A stretch of DNA of 6,628 bases, taken from positions 1 through 6,628 of the forward strand of contig JADCCH010000218.1 of NCBI GenBank assembly GCA_020252865.1. Reading direction: 5' to 3'. The notes under the pieces are model-generated. The model saw nothing but the letters and a program-made list of their open reading frames with translations. It had not been told where the DNA came from and searched no databases. Shown here one piece after another: positions 5,915 through 6,628 of the stretch. The first letter of the stretch is position 1. Each line of letters starts with the position of its first letter. The translations under genes were made by a program, and so were the position numbers. The stretch is from Methylobacterium sp. Its GTDB lineage: Bacteria; Pseudomonadota; Alphaproteobacteria; Rhizobiales; Beijerinckiaceae.

Positions 5915-6628
5915 CGCGGATCTTGCGCGTTCGGGTTGTTCGGATGCTCGATCCAGCTGCGGTGACCGCCGACCTTGATGCCGGTGCGCCGGTCGATCTC
6001 GCCCTCCGCGAGCGGCACCATCGTGATGCAGTTCTCGACCGGGCAGACCACGGCGCAGAGATTGCAGCCGACGCATTCCTCCTCGATCACCTCGAAATGC
6101 CGCTTGCCGTCCAGCATGCTGGTGATGGCCTGATGCGAGGTATCCTCGCAGGCGATGTGGCAGCGTCCGCAGGAGATGCAGAGGTCCTGGTTGATGCGCG
6201 CCTTCACGACGTAATCGAGGTTCAGGTGCTGCCAATCGGTCACCCTCGGCACGGCAAGGCCGACGATTTCATCGACGCCCGCATATTCCTTCTCATCCAT
6301 CCAGGCTGACAGGCCGGCCGTCATTTCCTCGATGATCCGGAAGCCATAGACCATCGCGGCGGTGCAGACCTGCACATTGCTGGCGCCGAGCGCCATGAAC
6401 TCTGCCGCATCGCGCCATTTCTCGATGCCGCCGATGCCCGAGATCGGCAGGCCGCGCGTTTCGGCATGGCGGGCGATCTCCGCGACCATGTTCAGCGCGA
6501 TGGGCTTCACGGCCGGGCCGCACATGCCGCCATGCGTGCCCATGCCGTCGACCGGAGGCCAGGGCGTCATCGCGTCGATATCGACGCCCATCATCGAATT
6601 GACCGTGTTGATCAGCGAAACGGCATCC
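5890..6628 (-). CDS. preA: NAD-dependent dihydropyrimidine dehydrogenase subunit PreA (N-terminus cut off by right edge)
   Basis: The catalytic subunit of the PreTA complex reduces uracil and thymine to their 5,6-dihydro forms using electrons passed from PreT. The visible part is the last ~245 residues; relatives are about 410-440. It opens inside the TIM-barrel flavin domain with LINTVN, whose Asn-Thr pair corresponds to pyrimidine-contacting residues of mammalian DPD. Next comes GMCGPAVKPIALNMV, then the FMN-phosphate-binding GIGGIEKW and GASNVQVCTA. The C-terminal ferredoxin module has two complete 4Fe-4S clusters: CISCGRCHIAC (visible residues 150-160) and CVGCNLCAVVCP (185-196). The catalytic cysteine loop would lie upstream, outside the window. 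The frame stays open to 6628. It points toward rutR, so it belongs to a separate transcript whose promoter, and probably preT, lie to the right. Confidence 0.96.
   Translation of the reverse strand, partial: DAVSLINTVNSMMGVDIDAMTPWPPVDGMGTHGGMCGPAVKPIALNMVAEIARHAETRGLPISGIGGIEKWRDAAEFMALGASNVQVCTAAMVYGFRIIEEMTAGLSAWMDEKEYAGVDEIVGLAVPRVTDWQHLNLDYVVKARINQDLCISCGRCHIACEDTSHQAITSMLDGKRHFEVIEEECVGCNLCAVVCPVENCITMVPLAEGEIDRRTGIKVGGHRSWIEHPNNPNAQDPRPAKHAAG

Noticed and set aside
6599..6614. RutR-box-like sequence TTGACCGTGTTGATCA
   Set aside because: The match to the palindrome is poor and it encodes the conserved LINTVN segment of PreA, so the resemblance is explained by coding constraint.

Overview
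The window carries part of a pyrimidine-salvage/catabolism locus from a GC-rich bacterium. Most likely it is an alphaproteobacterium of the Hyphomicrobiales type. That guess rests on the strong G/C bias at third codon positions, the tight operon overlaps, a RutR-type regulator paired with reductive (PreTA/DHPase) rather than Rut pathway genes, and a RutR-like operator. Genus cannot be read from the sequence.

Layout, left to right: (1) positions 1-1195, minus strand, is the N-terminal ~398 residues of a dihydropyrimidinase/hydantoinase that runs off the left edge. (2) Positions 1196-1304 are a non-coding spacer with three inverted repeats. (3) Positions 1305-5015, minus strand, encode a complete ABC importer: periplasmic NMT1/THI5-like binding protein, two permeases and an ATPase, transcribed ATPase > permease A > permease B > binding protein and then into the dihydropyrimidinase. 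The ATPase/permease A genes overlap by 8 nt and permease A/permease B by 4 nt (ATGA). (4) Positions 5016-5205 are a divergent control region with a near-perfect RutR palindrome at 5148-5163, lying over apparent back-to-back promoters. (5) Positions 5206-5874, plus strand, are a RutR-family TetR regulator. (6) Positions 5890-6628, minus strand, are the C-terminal ~245 residues of PreA, the catalytic subunit of NAD-dependent dihydropyrimidine dehydrogenase, running off the right edge and convergent with rutR.

How it should work together (established pathway plus inference): the ABC importer brings in a pyrimidine or related ring compound. PreA, with its partner PreT expected just beyond the right edge, reduces uracil/thymine to the dihydropyrimidine. 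The dihydropyrimidinase opens the ring to the N-carbamoyl-beta-amino acid. A beta-ureidopropionase, not visible here, would finish the job to beta-alanine, CO2 and ammonia. RutR, which in E. coli is released from DNA by uracil or thymine, is positioned to repress the importer-DHPase operon and itself until pyrimidine is present.

The catabolic enzymes and the regulator are recognisable families. The least settled parts are the importer's substrate, the leader and spacer hairpins, and the architecture of the shared operator. I saw no mobile element, CRISPR, tRNA or rRNA.
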